Assembly: GCA_034440115.1 (NCBI GenBank)
Contig: JAWXBM010000079.1
Location: 1-10,337, forward strand
Direction: 5' to 3'
DNA: 10,337 nucleotides
Source: JAWXBM01 sp034440115
GTDB lineage: Bacteria; Pseudomonadota; Gammaproteobacteria; Xanthomonadales; SZUA-36
Shown here: positions 1 to 6,451 of the stretch, piece by piece
Position numbering within the stretch: position 1 is the first letter of the stretch
How the letters are laid out: every line of letters starts with the position of its first letter
Translations under genes and position numbers: made by a program
Notes under the pieces: model-generated
Told to the model about the DNA's origin: nothing
Database searches by the model: none
The model's input: the letters and a program-made list of their open reading frames with translations, nothing else

Positions 1-90
1 CATCGTCCGAGAAAAACATTGGATTATCGGACACCCTACGAAGTCCTATTCAAAACAAAGACTTCGTTAACTGTTGCACTTGGTAGTTGA
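1..90 (+). pseudogene. IS30-family transposase, C-terminal end only
   Basis: Frame 1 is open from the window edge to a TGA at 88-90 and gives 29 residues. They include HRPRKTLDYRTPYEVLF and end in TVALGS. The RPRKxLxYxTPxEV signature followed by a VAL-x-S end is the usual C-terminus of IS30-family DDE transposases, in the region after the catalytic glutamate. The rest of the gene lies outside the window, so I cannot say whether it is intact. Only eight bases separate its stop from the ATG of the next transposase, too few for both the right end of this element and the left end of the next one. The join therefore looks truncated or recombined. Confidence 0.72.
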
Positions 91-98
91 ATCCAAGG

Positions 99-1187
99 AT
101 GACTACAGCCGTAGAGATACAGTTAAGCGAGAAGGAGAAAGATCTGCTCAGCAGGAACGTCGGTAGCCGGAAAGCGTCGATACGACTTATCGAGAGGTCG
201 CGGATTGTTTTGCTGGCGTCAACAGGACACAGCAATATCGACATAGCGGCGCGCTTGCAGATCAGCCAACACAAGGTGGGTCGCTGGAGAAATCGCTATG
301 CCTTGCAGGGATATAGCGGCATCGAAAAGGAACTGCCCCGAGGCGACAATCAAGGCGGTAAGAACAGCGCGGAGCAGGCCAGGCTACGTTCAAAAATTAT
401 CCAGATGACCACACAGTCCAAACCCCAAGGCGCGACCCATTGGTCCACACGAACGTTAGCCAAGGAGCTGGGAACAACCCACAGTTTTGTCAACCGTGTG
501 TGGCAAGATTCTGGGCTTAAACCGCATTTGATGAAGGGGTTCAAAGTCAGTAATGATCCTCGATTTGAGGAAAAGCTGGTGGATGTCGTCGGGCTGTATT
601 TGTCGCCACCGGAAAATGCCGCTATCTTCTGTGTGGATGAAAAATCTTCGATCCAGGCGCTGGACCGGACCCAGCCGGGCTTGCCGATGAAAAAGGGACG
701 TGCAGGCACGATGACCCACGACTATAAACGCCACGGCACGAGCACATTGTTTGCAGCGCTCAATGTGGCCAGCGGTGAAGTGATTGGGGCATGCAAGCAG
801 CAACATCGTCACCAGGAGTTTCTGGCGTTCCTGAAATGCGTTGAGCGACAAACACCGAAGGAGCTGGACCTGCATCTTATCGTGGACAACTACAGTACTC
901 ATAAGCACGAAAAAGTACGGAAGTGGCTATCGCGCAATAAGCGAGTAACGCTCCACTTTATTCCGACCAGTTCATCGTGGCTCAATTTGGTGGAGCGTTT
1001 CTTCGGCTTGTTGACACAGCGGCAACTGAAACGTGGTGTGTTCAACTCTGTGGCAGAGCTTGAGGCGGCGATCACAGACTTTGTTAATCGCCACAATGAA
1101 TCACCGAGACCATTCGTATGGACCAAGCGTGTTGAGGAAATACTGGAAAAGGTGGGGCGAGCCAAGGCTGCCCTACTAACTGTATAG
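99..1187 (+). CDS. IS630-family transposase
   Basis: This is a 362-residue cut-and-paste transposase of the IS630/Tc1-mariner group. The N-terminal third is a helix-turn-helix DNA-binding region (about residues 28-67, containing SNIDIAARLQISQHKVGRW). A second HTH-like segment follows (about 112-140), then a DDE catalytic core. I read the acidic triad as D180 in FCVDEKS, D263 in LIVDNYSTHK and E299 in SSSWLNLVERFFG, the usual D-D-(about 35)-E spacing. Length is normal for the family. A TTG at 87 is also in frame, but it overlaps the upstream IS30 stop; ATG 99 matches the usual MxxAVEIxLS beginning. The right terminal region (about 1188-1208) seems present, with an AGGACACTACACTA stretch. No matching left inverted repeat fits upstream, so this copy may be unable to move on its own. 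Confidence 0.93.
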   Translation: MTTAVEIQLSEKEKDLLSRNVGSRKASIRLIERSRIVLLASTGHSNIDIAARLQISQHKVGRWRNRYALQGYSGIEKELPRGDNQGGKNSAEQARLRSKIIQMTTQSKPQGATHWSTRTLAKELGTTHSFVNRVWQDSGLKPHLMKGFKVSNDPRFEEKLVDVVGLYLSPPENAAIFCVDEKSSIQALDRTQPGLPMKKGRAGTMTHDYKRHGTSTLFAALNVASGEVIGACKQQHRHQEFLAFLKCVERQTPKELDLHLIVDNYSTHKHEKVRKWLSRNKRVTLHFIPTSSSWLNLVERFFGLLTQRQLKRGVFNSVAELEAAITDFVNRHNESPRPFVWTKRVEEILEKVGRAKAALLTV

Positions 1188-1214
1188 TATGTTTAGGACA
1201 CTACACTAGCCGCT

Positions 1215-1898
1215 TCAGGCAACCGCCCTTTCCCATTCAATAAGCGCACCTTCCCTGCATTTTCGATAGTACTTGGCCTTGGTCAGATGGCGTCCCAGAT
1301 TGAATAAATTGTAGACAGCGGCATGTGCTGCCAGAAATCGTTGGGCTTGCCCGACCGATTTGAAGCGCCTCATCCCTCGCTCCCTTACTCGGGTAGATTC
1401 ATGCGATTGCTCTGCCCGATTGTTCGCGTACCGATCAGTGACGTGGGTTGTTTCAGGAATCAGTTCTCGGTGAGCGACTCCATAGCTCCGCAACTTATCT
1501 GTCACAATGTTTCTGGGCTCGCCGCCATGATTTCGCAGTAAACGCTTAAAGAACCGCTTAGCTGCTGCGCCATCCCTCTTGGCCTGGAGAAATACGTCAA
1601 CCACTTCGCCGTCCTGGTCTACGGCTCTCCAGAGATAATGTTGCTTGCGATTAATTTTGACGAAGACTTCATCAATGAAGAAGGTATCGCCGTAACCTCG
1701 CTGCTTTCGTTTTAATCGCCGGGAATAAATGGCACCGAATTTTATACACCAGAGTCGGATCGCTTCTCTGGACACAGTGATGCCCCGCTGGGCCAGCAGA
1801 TCTTCAATATCTCGGTGGCTGAGGTTGAATCGATAGTAGAGCCAGACGGCGTAGGAAATGATAGCCGGCGGGAACCGGTGACGCTTATAAGTATTCAT
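1215..1898 (-). CDS. IS6-family (IS26-like group) transposase
   Basis: This 227-residue transposase belongs to the IS6 family, which moves by replicative or conservative cointegrate formation. An N-terminal HTH region (about residues 12-52, with NLSHRDIEDLLAQRGITVS) precedes the DDE core. D76 lies in FFIDEVFVKI, D134 in NIVTDKLRSYG, and the likely acidic E163 in NNRAEQSHE. The tail MRRFKSVGQAQRFLAAHAAV is typical of the family. Length is normal (about 220-240). It runs opposite to the adjacent IS630 transposase. Its stop lies only 27 bp from the IS630 stop, which leaves almost no room for its own right terminal repeat. Start ATG 1898 gives the expected MNxYKRHRFPP beginning. Confidence 0.94.
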   Translation of the reverse strand: MNTYKRHRFPPAIISYAVWLYYRFNLSHRDIEDLLAQRGITVSREAIRLWCIKFGAIYSRRLKRKQRGYGDTFFIDEVFVKINRKQHYLWRAVDQDGEVVDVFLQAKRDGAAAKRFFKRLLRNHGGEPRNIVTDKLRSYGVAHRELIPETTHVTDRYANNRAEQSHESTRVRERGMRRFKSVGQAQRFLAAHAAVYNLFNLGRHLTKAKYYRKCREGALIEWERAVA

Positions 1899-1920
1899 GA
1901 GCCGATTCTATCAATTTGGG

Positions 1921-1940
1921 CGACTTAACTTGGCAGTACC
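1921..1940 (-). repeat. putative IS6 left terminal inverted repeat
   Basis: The reverse complement of this stretch begins GGTACTGCCAAGTTAAG and lies about 42 bp upstream of the transposase ATG, the position and sequence type expected of an IS6-family left end. There is no matching right copy in the window, so the call rests on family resemblance alone. Confidence 0.4.
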
Positions 1941-2292
1941 GGAAATCAGCTCTGACCAGGTGTACTGATGCTGTGCGATGACGACGCCGAACGTGAGAGG
2001 GTGGCAGAACTCGGCCATGGGTCGGGCGAACCTCGATCTATTGGAATCGTACGGGGACCGAAATAACTCCGGTCATGATGATTCGATTCTAGACGACAAT
2101 GCAATTTCGACCGGCGCTCCTGACGATATCGCGTGTTCCGGATCGCTGTCGGGGCATCGACGTTCCCTCCGGGACCCGAGCGCCGACGTAGCGCTGGAGT
2201 CTCTGTGCCCTGCGACCGGCCACCGCCGCTACGCTGAATTGCCGGGCGAATGTGGCGACCCAGCTCCTGCGACAGGACGTGCGAATGTGCGC
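1941..2292. other. 352-bp stretch with no recognised gene
   Basis: This is GC-rich sequence between the IS6 left end and the stop of the radical SAM gene. Plus-frame openness across it is mostly an extension of an antisense reading frame over the radical SAM gene and does not look like protein. One short plus-strand stretch, 1956-2066, reads PGVLMLCDDDAERERVAELG and continues to a TAA. It could be the tail of a gene cut by the IS6 element, but it has no recognisable family motif and an in-frame stop lies just upstream. I saw no RNA gene, strong terminator or promoter here. Confidence 0.4.
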
Positions 2293-3249
2293 CTAGACCG
2301 GAATCAGCTCGATGATCGGCGCAGTACGTCGAGCCGGCTTTCCGGTCCGGTTCGTCGGTGGTGCGATGCTGTACTTGGTGCAGTAGTAGGGGCAGAAATG
2401 GTCGTTGCAGGGGGAAAGCGGCGCCATTCGCCGGAATTCACCCGTGACGATGTTGCCGAGCCTGGTGTTTCCGCCGCATCGGTAGATATCCCCTCTGCCG
2501 TTGATACGCACCAGATCGTGGCCAGCAGCGCACTGCCGTCCTCGGAAATGTGGAATCCCCTGCAGGAAGACCTCGCGGTCGATTACCGGATCGATGGTCG
2601 GCCGATCGTCTCGCAACGAAAACTGATCCGCATAGAACGCCTCTGCGCGTTTCGAGTACTCGGTGATCAGCGCGCGCTCTGCATCGTTATAGGCATCGGG
2701 ATAGCGTTTGCCGTCGTAGTCGCCCCGGAACGCTTTCGGCCATGGCATGACGCCCTTCGATGCCAGCAAGTCCCAATGCGCCCGAAAGAGCGGGAAGACC
2801 TCCGGATACATCACGGATGTGACGTAGGCGTCGAATCCGCTGGTGCGCAACGCGGTGACATGATCGATGAAATGCGGCAAACGTTTGCGCTGCGTCCGCT
2901 GCTGCAAGTGAACCGCACAGTTCATGAAATCGACCCGGTCAGGATTGATGCGCTCCACGAACTTCAGCACCTTGGGCGAATCGACATTCGAATTGATGCT
3001 GATGACGTGCCGTTTGGTGAGCCGCTCGCAGAGCTCGAGAAAATCCGGATAGTGAAACGGTTCGCCACCGGTGAGGTGCAGGTGCCAGCGCATTCCGGAG
3101 TTGTCGAAAAACTCGGTCAGCTTCTCGGCCGAAGCCGGCGGAGCGATCTTCGCGCCCAGCGATCGATTGGAATGGAAGCAATAGGCGCAGCGGAAGTTGC
3201 ATGTCGTCATCAGGCTCCAGTCGGCCTCGATGTCGTAACTGGCGGACAT
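2293..3249 (-). CDS. radical SAM protein with C-terminal cysteine cluster
   Basis: This 318-residue protein should reductively cleave S-adenosylmethionine with a [4Fe-4S] cluster to start radical chemistry; its substrate is unknown. The cluster motif C17-x3-C21-x2-C24 lies in TTCNFRCAYC, and the SAM-binding GGEP motif (61-64) in LHLTGGEPFHYP. Further cysteines at 240, 258, 281, 286 and 290 (QCAAGHDLVRINGRGDIYRC, then CNDHFCPYYC) resemble a SPASM or twitch auxiliary-cluster domain. Such domains are common in peptide-modifying and some sugar- or alcohol-oxidising radical SAM enzymes. ATG 3249 is preferred because GAGG sits five bases upstream; an in-frame GTG at 3255 would overlap that site. 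It is transcribed away from the nitroreductase pair across a 235-bp gap. No short precursor-peptide gene was recognised nearby, so a RiPP role is unsupported. Confidence 0.9.
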   Translation of the reverse strand: MSASYDIEADWSLMTTCNFRCAYCFHSNRSLGAKIAPPASAEKLTEFFDNSGMRWHLHLTGGEPFHYPDFLELCERLTKRHVISINSNVDSPKVLKFVERINPDRVDFMNCAVHLQQRTQRKRLPHFIDHVTALRTSGFDAYVTSVMYPEVFPLFRAHWDLLASKGVMPWPKAFRGDYDGKRYPDAYNDAERALITEYSKRAEAFYADQFSLRDDRPTIDPVIDREVFLQGIPHFRGRQCAAGHDLVRINGRGDIYRCGGNTRLGNIVTGEFRRMAPLSPCNDHFCPYYCTKYSIAPPTNRTGKPARRTAPIIELIPV

Positions 3250-3470
3250 ATGCACCTCGGGTTCGAATGATCAGATAGCTTCAGTATGCGCCCGGTTATT
3301 CCGTAAGGGAACTACCAGTCCGAGAGGGAATCGTTTCTGGTCGATTCATGGCGAACTCGAAAACGGATCGTGCGGCCATGGCCTCCATTCTATCGCTCGG
3401 TCGCATACGATTGGTAAGTACAAGATCGTTCGTTGAACCGGCCGCATCTTGCAGGCAGCGAGTGCGACAT

Positions 3471-3478
3471 AAAGGAGG
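3471..3478 (+). promoter_or_regulatory. strong Shine-Dalgarno that fixes a TTG start
   Basis: AAAGGAGG lies six bases before TTG 3485. This near-perfect ribosome binding site supports the TTG as the start of the first nitroreductase rather than the later in-frame ATG of the MKKVRQ segment. Starting at the TTG also keeps the N-terminal helix that the paralogue downstream has. Confidence 0.8.
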
Positions 3479-3484
3479 CTTCTC

Positions 3485-4012
3485 TTGGAAACATCAGACA
3501 TCATCGAAGCGATGAAGAAGGTGCGCCAGACGCGTATCTATCAGGACAAGCCCGTGTCGAAGGCCGATCTCGACACTTTGCTCGAAGTTGCCCAGTGGAC
3601 CGGCAGCGCGCGCAACACGCAACCGTGGCACTTCATTGTGGTCGAGGACAAGCAGACCCTGGGCAAGCTGGCGGCGTTGCGCAGCAACATCGACTGGGTC
3701 GCGAATGTTCCGGTCGTCATCGCGCTGGTCTTCGATGGTGAGAGCACCGTGCTCGAATCGTTCGATGAGGGCCGCATCTACGAACGGCTTGCCATCGGCG
3801 CCAAGCTCCTTGGTCTCGGCGCCGGTACCGCCTGGTTCCTGGGCGATGAAGAAGAAGCGGCCGCCAAGCAGCTCCTAGGCGTGCCGACGGAGCGCGTCAT
3901 GCACTCGCTGGTCGCCGTCGGCTATGTCGACGCGGACGCCAATCAGCTTCCGGGTCGCAACTATGTCGGCCGCAAGCCCCTCGACGAGATCGTCAGCTAC
4001 GAAACCATGTAA
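3485..4012 (+). CDS. nitroreductase-family protein, copy 1
   Basis: This 175-residue flavoprotein belongs to the nitroreductase fold (PF00881 type), which binds FMN and uses NAD(P)H to reduce nitro groups, quinones or similar substrates; the native substrate is unknown. Family marks are the N-terminal VRQTRIYQDKPV (R14 and R17, FMN phosphate region), then WTGSARNTQPWHFIVVED (residues 38-55, with N44, Q46 and W48), the glycine-rich LLGLGAGTAWF (108-118) and the C-terminal GRKPLDEIVSY. At 175 residues it is a short single-domain member. It lies 87 bp upstream of a clear paralogue in the same direction, probably in one transcript. Members of this fold act as dimers, so the two products could form homodimers or a heterodimer (inference). 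Confidence 0.93.
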   Translation: METSDIIEAMKKVRQTRIYQDKPVSKADLDTLLEVAQWTGSARNTQPWHFIVVEDKQTLGKLAALRSNIDWVANVPVVIALVFDGESTVLESFDEGRIYERLAIGAKLLGLGAGTAWFLGDEEEAAAKQLLGVPTERVMHSLVAVGYVDADANQLPGRNYVGRKPLDEIVSYETM

Positions 4013-4088
4013 ACCGAGTCCGGTGGTCCGAGTCCAGGGGCGGGCGCGTTTGTTCGCCACTGGATACGGAACACAGTCTCATCGATTC

Positions 4089-4093
4089 AGGAG
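4089..4093 (+). promoter_or_regulatory. Shine-Dalgarno of second nitroreductase
   Basis: AGGAG lies six bases before ATG 4100. It supports that start and shows that the second copy is translated independently rather than by coupling to the first. Confidence 0.65.
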
Positions 4094-4099
4094 ATCGCC

Positions 4100-4615
4100 A
4101 TGACGTCATTACTCGAAGAGATTCGTAACGTTCGCCAATCCCGAAAATTTACCGACGAATTGGTCACCGATGATCAGCTCGCGACGTTGCTGGAAGTCGC
4201 CCAATGGACCGGAAGCTCGCAAAACACCCAACCCTGGCACTTCATCGTGATCCGCGACAAAGATCAATTGCGCAAGGTCAGTGAGGTGCGCGGCGACGCG
4301 ATCAAATGGGTGGCGACTGCTCCGCTCGCGATTGCGCTGGTCATCTCCGCCAAGGGTGAGATCAGCGGCGCCTTCGATGAAGGCAGGGTGACCGAACGAT
4401 TGATGATCGCGGCTCGGATGCTCGGACTGGGCGCCGGCACGGCATGGTACGGCGACGACACTCAACGCGCGGCGGCCAAGGAGCTGCTTGGGATTCCTGC
4501 CGAGCTGTCCGCGCGTTCGATGGTCGTCATCGGGCATCCCGCGCCCGGTGCGCAGTCGAGCGGCGGTGGCCGCAAGCCACTCTCGGAGCTCGTGAGTTAC
4601 GACCGGATGAGCTAA
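4100..4615 (+). CDS. nitroreductase-family protein, copy 2 (tandem paralogue)
   Basis: This 171-residue FMN-dependent nitroreductase-fold protein is related throughout to the gene just upstream. Both share the VRQ-[TS]-R start, the segment LLEVAQWTGSxxNTQPWHFI, FDEGR, MLGLGAGTAW and the end GRKPLxELVSY. In the 29-residue segment around NTQPWHF I count 23 identities. Differences concentrate in the middle (about residues 60-95) and near the C-terminus (AQSSGGG here, NQLPGRNYV in copy 1), regions that often shape the substrate pocket. This suggests an old duplication with diverged specificity rather than a recent copy. The downstream cupredoxin follows in the same direction after 100 bp. Confidence 0.93.
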   Translation: MTSLLEEIRNVRQSRKFTDELVTDDQLATLLEVAQWTGSSQNTQPWHFIVIRDKDQLRKVSEVRGDAIKWVATAPLAIALVISAKGEISGAFDEGRVTERLMIAARMLGLGAGTAWYGDDTQRAAAKELLGIPAELSARSMVVIGHPAPGAQSSGGGRKPLSELVSYDRMS

Positions 4616-4715
4616 TCCAGGCTCGAATCGTTCCATGTGAATTCTCAGCAAAGGGCGTAGAATCCGCGCGGCATTCATCGATATGCCGCGCTCTCGTCTC
4701 GCTGAGGACCGATAC

Positions 4716-5186
4716 ATGGATCATCCGATAGTTCCCATTACTGTTCGATTCGACCGACGCAGGCTGCTGACAGTGGGCGGCGCGGTCTTCATTTCCATTG
4801 CTCTCGGCCGCCGGACCGACGCGCACGATCCCACCCCCGCCGCAACTCCGGCGTCCACTGCCGCCGGCGCGAAAGAAGCTTCCCCGGCAGCCAGTCCGGT
4901 CGCGTCGTCGGATCCCACCGGTCCGGTGTTCGAATCTCCCATAAAGTCGCTCAAGTTCATTCCGCAGGAAATCGACATTACCGCAGGCACGACTGTCATC
5001 TGGACCAACGAGGACGTCGTTCCCCACACGGTTACCCACAAGGTGAAGTTGGAAGACCAGCTCTTCGCCTCGCCAATGCTTTTGCCCGGCCAGACGTTCA
5101 CCTACACCTTCGAAAAGCCGGGAACCTATCCGGTCTATTGCCTGCCACACTCCTTCATGACCCAAAAGGTCGTGGTGTCGGAGTAG
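4716..5186 (+). CDS. exported amicyanin/plastocyanin-like cupredoxin
   Basis: This 156-residue blue copper protein is a predicted electron carrier outside the cytoplasmic membrane. Residues 13-30 (DRRRLLTVGGAVFISIAL) have the twin-arginine pattern and a hydrophobic stretch, so Tat export is likely. A disordered linker (about 36-68), rich in Ala, Thr, Pro and Ser, leads to the cupredoxin domain (about 75-156). The type 1 copper ligands are all visible: H104 in VVPHTVTH, then C142, H145 and M148 in YCLPHSFM, the compact C-x2-H-x2-M loop of amicyanins. ATG 4716 is chosen because GAGG lies eight bases upstream; an in-frame ATG at 4683 would add eleven residues before the signal. The last 32 bp overlap the 3' end of the opposing GNAT gene. 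The linker style recalls Thermomicrobia-type Chloroflexota (inference). Confidence 0.9.
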   Translation: MDHPIVPITVRFDRRRLLTVGGAVFISIALGRRTDAHDPTPAATPASTAAGAKEASPAASPVASSDPTGPVFESPIKSLKFIPQEIDITAGTTVIWTNEDVVPHTVTHKVKLEDQLFASPMLLPGQTFTYTFEKPGTYPVYCLPHSFMTQKVVVSE

Positions 5187-5676
5187 GCGATACGTCAGCA
5201 CTTTTCGCATCCCGCAGCGTGTTCTGTTCAGGATTGCGCGGATGCGGTTCAATGGAGACGACCTCGTAGCCCAGTTTCTCGAAGAGCGCGCGATTGCCCG
5301 GAAGCACTTCGCGCATGGTGAGCTGGGATACGGTCACGCCCAACTGGCCAGCCTCTGCCTCGGCGGCAAACATGAGCCCCTGGGCCACGCCGCAGCGGCG
5401 TGCCGCTGGAAGCACGGCCAGCCGGCCGATGTAGAGCCATTCGCCTTCAGGCTCGAACCGCACCGATCCCACCGCCGTCTCGCCCAATCCGGCAATGGCG
5501 GCGCCGTCGCGCTCGATCGCCGCGGCGACGTCGTCATCGGTTTCCCAAAACGCGCTGGAAGGAGGATCGAGCACCGTCTTGAATTGCTCGAACCCGGCCA
5601 GCATCAACGCGCGCACCTGCGGTGCGTCGTTCGCGTCGACGATTCTGACGATCAGTTCGCCATCCGGCTCGATCAT
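5155..5676 (-). CDS. GNAT-family N-acetyltransferase
   Basis: This 173-residue acetyl-CoA-dependent acetyltransferase has an unknown acceptor. Motif A is visible as LYIGRLAVLPAARRCGVAQG (residues 81-100). It contains the pyrophosphate-binding R93-x-x-G96-x-A98 pattern after the beta-bulge strand. The late motif NRALFEKLGYEVV (128-140) is typical of the family C-terminus. ATG 5676 is chosen because the protein then begins directly with the first beta strand (ELIVRIVDAND); upstream in-frame sequence to 5853 is not protein-like and would run into the next gene. The last 20 or so residues (SPTPTPRPFGS) are low-complexity and lie antisense to the cupredoxin 3' end. It is in the same direction as the truncated gene upstream, 67 bp away, and was perhaps once co-transcribed with it. 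Confidence 0.88.
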   Translation of the reverse strand: MIEPDGELIVRIVDANDAPQVRALMLAGFEQFKTVLDPPSSAFWETDDDVAAAIERDGAAIAGLGETAVGSVRFEPEGEWLYIGRLAVLPAARRCGVAQGLMFAAEAEAGQLGVTVSQLTMREVLPGNRALFEKLGYEVVSIEPHPRNPEQNTLRDAKSADVSPTPTPRPFGS

Positions 5677-5743
5677 AGTGCGTTGCTTCTCTCGATCGAT
5701 CAGCCACCCAGCTCCAACTGCCGAATGGCCGCATTGCGCTCGA

Positions 5744-6220
5744 TCATAGCCGAGCAAAGCGCGCATCGCGCATTTCCTCCGTTCCAAACCGGCGCTCGGC
5801 CAGGAAACGCTCCTGCCGCTGCGTGGCCCAGTTCCGCTCCATCTCGGTTCCATCGAGGATCAGAACGTCGGTCGTCGCCAGCAGGAAGGGGAGCATCCAG
5901 CCAGCCGCTTCCCGGTGAAAGCCCTCATCGGTCATCTGCTGGCAGGATTCGACCAGATACGGCCGCAGGTGCGCATGCAGCTTGTGGTCGAAGGGGTGTG
6001 GCCGCTGCTTGCGCAGCAGGGCCAGATCGAAAAAGCGCGCCGTCTCATCCAGCAGCTCCTGTGCTTCCACGGGTGACATGCGGTCGAGCCCAAAGATCGC
6101 CAGCATTTGCTCGTGCAGGTCGAGCCGGTCGAGCGCGGCCAGATAGCCGCGAATCGTCACAAAAACGCGCCCACCCATCTTCGGCGGGTGCAACGCCGCC
6201 ACCGAAAACGCACCGGCAAG
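5744..6220 (-). pseudogene. C-terminal fragment of an unrecognised gene, cut by the IS91-type element
   Basis: About 158 codons are open to a TGA at 5744. The protein is alpha-helical in character (VTIRGYLAALDRLDLHEQML, ELLDETARFFDLALLRKQRP, HLRPYLVESCQQM), with a segment GWMLPFLLATTDVLILDG and a charged end. I cannot assign a family. The general look resembles helical domains that accompany nucleotidyltransferases, but no catalytic motif is present. The reading frame continues upstream to 6358, but that stretch is the 3' tail of the IS91-type element and includes its terminal hairpin. The native N-terminus is therefore lost and the apparent in-frame starts are artefacts. The boundary at 6220 is chosen at a CTTG tetranucleotide (minus strand), a known IS91-family target form; the true join could be some tens of bases away. 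Confidence 0.6.
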
Positions 6221-6248
6221 GGAGTATAAGACGAATAAAGGGGCTTTC

Positions 6249-6264
6249 CCCCAAAAATCAGGGG
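6249..6264 (-). repeat. hairpin in the IS91 3' terminal region
   Basis: Four-base GC arms (CCCC and GGGG) flank the loop aaaaatca, and a second GGGG-type run lies directly beside them (AAAGGGGCTTTCCCC). GC hairpins near the 3' end are characteristic of IS91-family origins, where replication and transposition start. The position, about 190 bp after the transposase stop, fits. It is short, so the call leans on context. Confidence 0.4.
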
Positions 6265-6451
6265 TATTGCAGTAGCCGTTCAGGCCCATTGATGCCCCTG
6301 TTGGCGGCAAAAAATGGGAATCGGACTTGCTTGCTGTGATCCTTCTTGTTCCTGCCACACCGCAATCGAGTCCATTTTGTCGCTGAGGGTATGGGCTACC
6401 GCTGCCGGTCTGGGTGACAGCCGGCTTTGTATGAGTGTTGAGTAATTTCCT

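Larger units (their letters stand above)
1215..1940 (-). mobile_element. IS6-family element, right terminus apparently missing
   Basis: The left end (upstream of the transposase) can be placed at 1940. Read outward-in on the minus strand, it begins GGTACTGCCAAGTTAAG, the general form of IS6-family terminal repeats, which start GGxxCTGxxxAA. No convincing inverted copy of that sequence exists between the transposase stop and the IS630 stop. The element therefore looks truncated on that side, or fused to the end of the IS630 element. Target duplications cannot be assessed. The boundary at 1215 is the coding end, not a demonstrated element end. Confidence 0.6.

Noticed and set aside
1188..1217. 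IS6 right terminal repeat at GGACACTACACTAG
   Set aside because: It matches the left end (GGTACTGCCAAG) at only a few positions and reads better as the right end of the IS630 element.
1956..2066. Possible truncated gene tail reading PGVLMLCDDDAERERVAELG
   Set aside because: Too short, no family recognised, in-frame stop upstream and mixed codon bias; kept only as a remark in the intergenic entry.
1978..3270. Long plus-strand open frame of 430 codons
   Set aside because: It is antisense to the radical SAM gene; its translation lacks motifs and is Arg/Asp-rich, as expected of a shadow of a GC-rich gene.
4527..5252. Minus-strand open frame of 241 codons across the cupredoxin
   Set aside because: It covers the second nitroreductase end and the cupredoxin on the other strand; low-complexity Arg/Gly composition and no motif.
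5242..6339. Plus-strand open frame of 365 codons
   Set aside because: It lies opposite the GNAT gene and the truncated gene; the product is Arg/Pro/Ala-rich with no domain, typical antisense openness.
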